Source: Candidatus Staskawiczbacteria bacterium (GTDB lineage: Bacteria; Patescibacteriota; Minisyncoccia; Minisyncoccales; Staskawiczbacteraceae). From it: DNA of 36,085 nucleotides. The first letter of the stretch is position 1, and each line of letters begins with the position of its first letter. This document shows positions 36,057 to 36,085 of the stretch, in pieces. The stretch is from positions 1-36,085 of the forward strand of contig CAIKWD010000012.1 of the NCBI GenBank assembly GCA_903831095.1, in the 5' to 3' direction. Made by a program: the position numbers and the translations under genes. The notes beneath the pieces are model-generated. The model saw only the letters and a list, made by a program, of their open reading frames with translations, made no database searches and was not told the DNA's origin.

Positions 36057-36085
36057 ATTTTTTATTTTAATTATATTTAATAATA

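Noticed and set aside
1-36085. CRISPR array, prophage, IS transposase or rRNA operon
   Set aside because: No regularly spaced direct repeats, no transposase, integrase or phage structural proteins, and no rRNA seen.
1-36085. UGA recoding (as in some CPR lineages)
   Set aside because: Conserved proteins are full length with UGA as stop; no in-frame UGA at conserved Gly/Trp positions noticed.

Overview
AT-rich window, about 36 kb, most likely chromosome of a CPR/Patescibacteria (Parcubacteria-like) organism; the lineage is inferred from gene content only. Nearly all genes are on the minus strand and use the standard code. Recognisable content: a choice-of-anchor/SdrD-B surface protein, rplU, rmuC, an MgtA-like P-type ATPase, a Na+/Ca2+-exchanger-like protein, an amino-acid permease, tRNA-Glu(CTC), a shortened dcw cluster (mraZ-rsmH-ftsL-like-ftsI), leuA, two tandem paralogous small unknown proteins, a membrane-anchored Clp-type AAA+ protein, tRNA-Val(CAC), rplJ-rplL, mltG, a PAS / substrate-binding-protein / histidine kinase / response regulator cluster, a C39-like peptidase, a BtpA-like protein, an LMW phosphatase, maf, a GIY-YIG protein, a large Cys-rich unknown protein, livF and a livJ-like gene. 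The strongest unexplained signal is a 77-nt element present twice (70/77 identical, no gaps). Each copy ends 12-14 nt upstream of the start codon of a ribosomal protein gene (rplU, rplL), and the pair shows a compensatory G-C to U-A change in a predicted helix, which makes it a candidate new ribosomal-protein leader RNA. Other leads: an L10-leader-like attenuator upstream of rplJ, clustered TTATCCAC[A/T] boxes upstream of mraZ, a two-component locus with a TM-anchored binding protein and a decayed receiver-domain fragment, a three-copy intergenic repeat, and a composite palindrome next to a GIY-YIG gene. No searches or folding programs were run; all pairing and homology statements come from reading the sequence.
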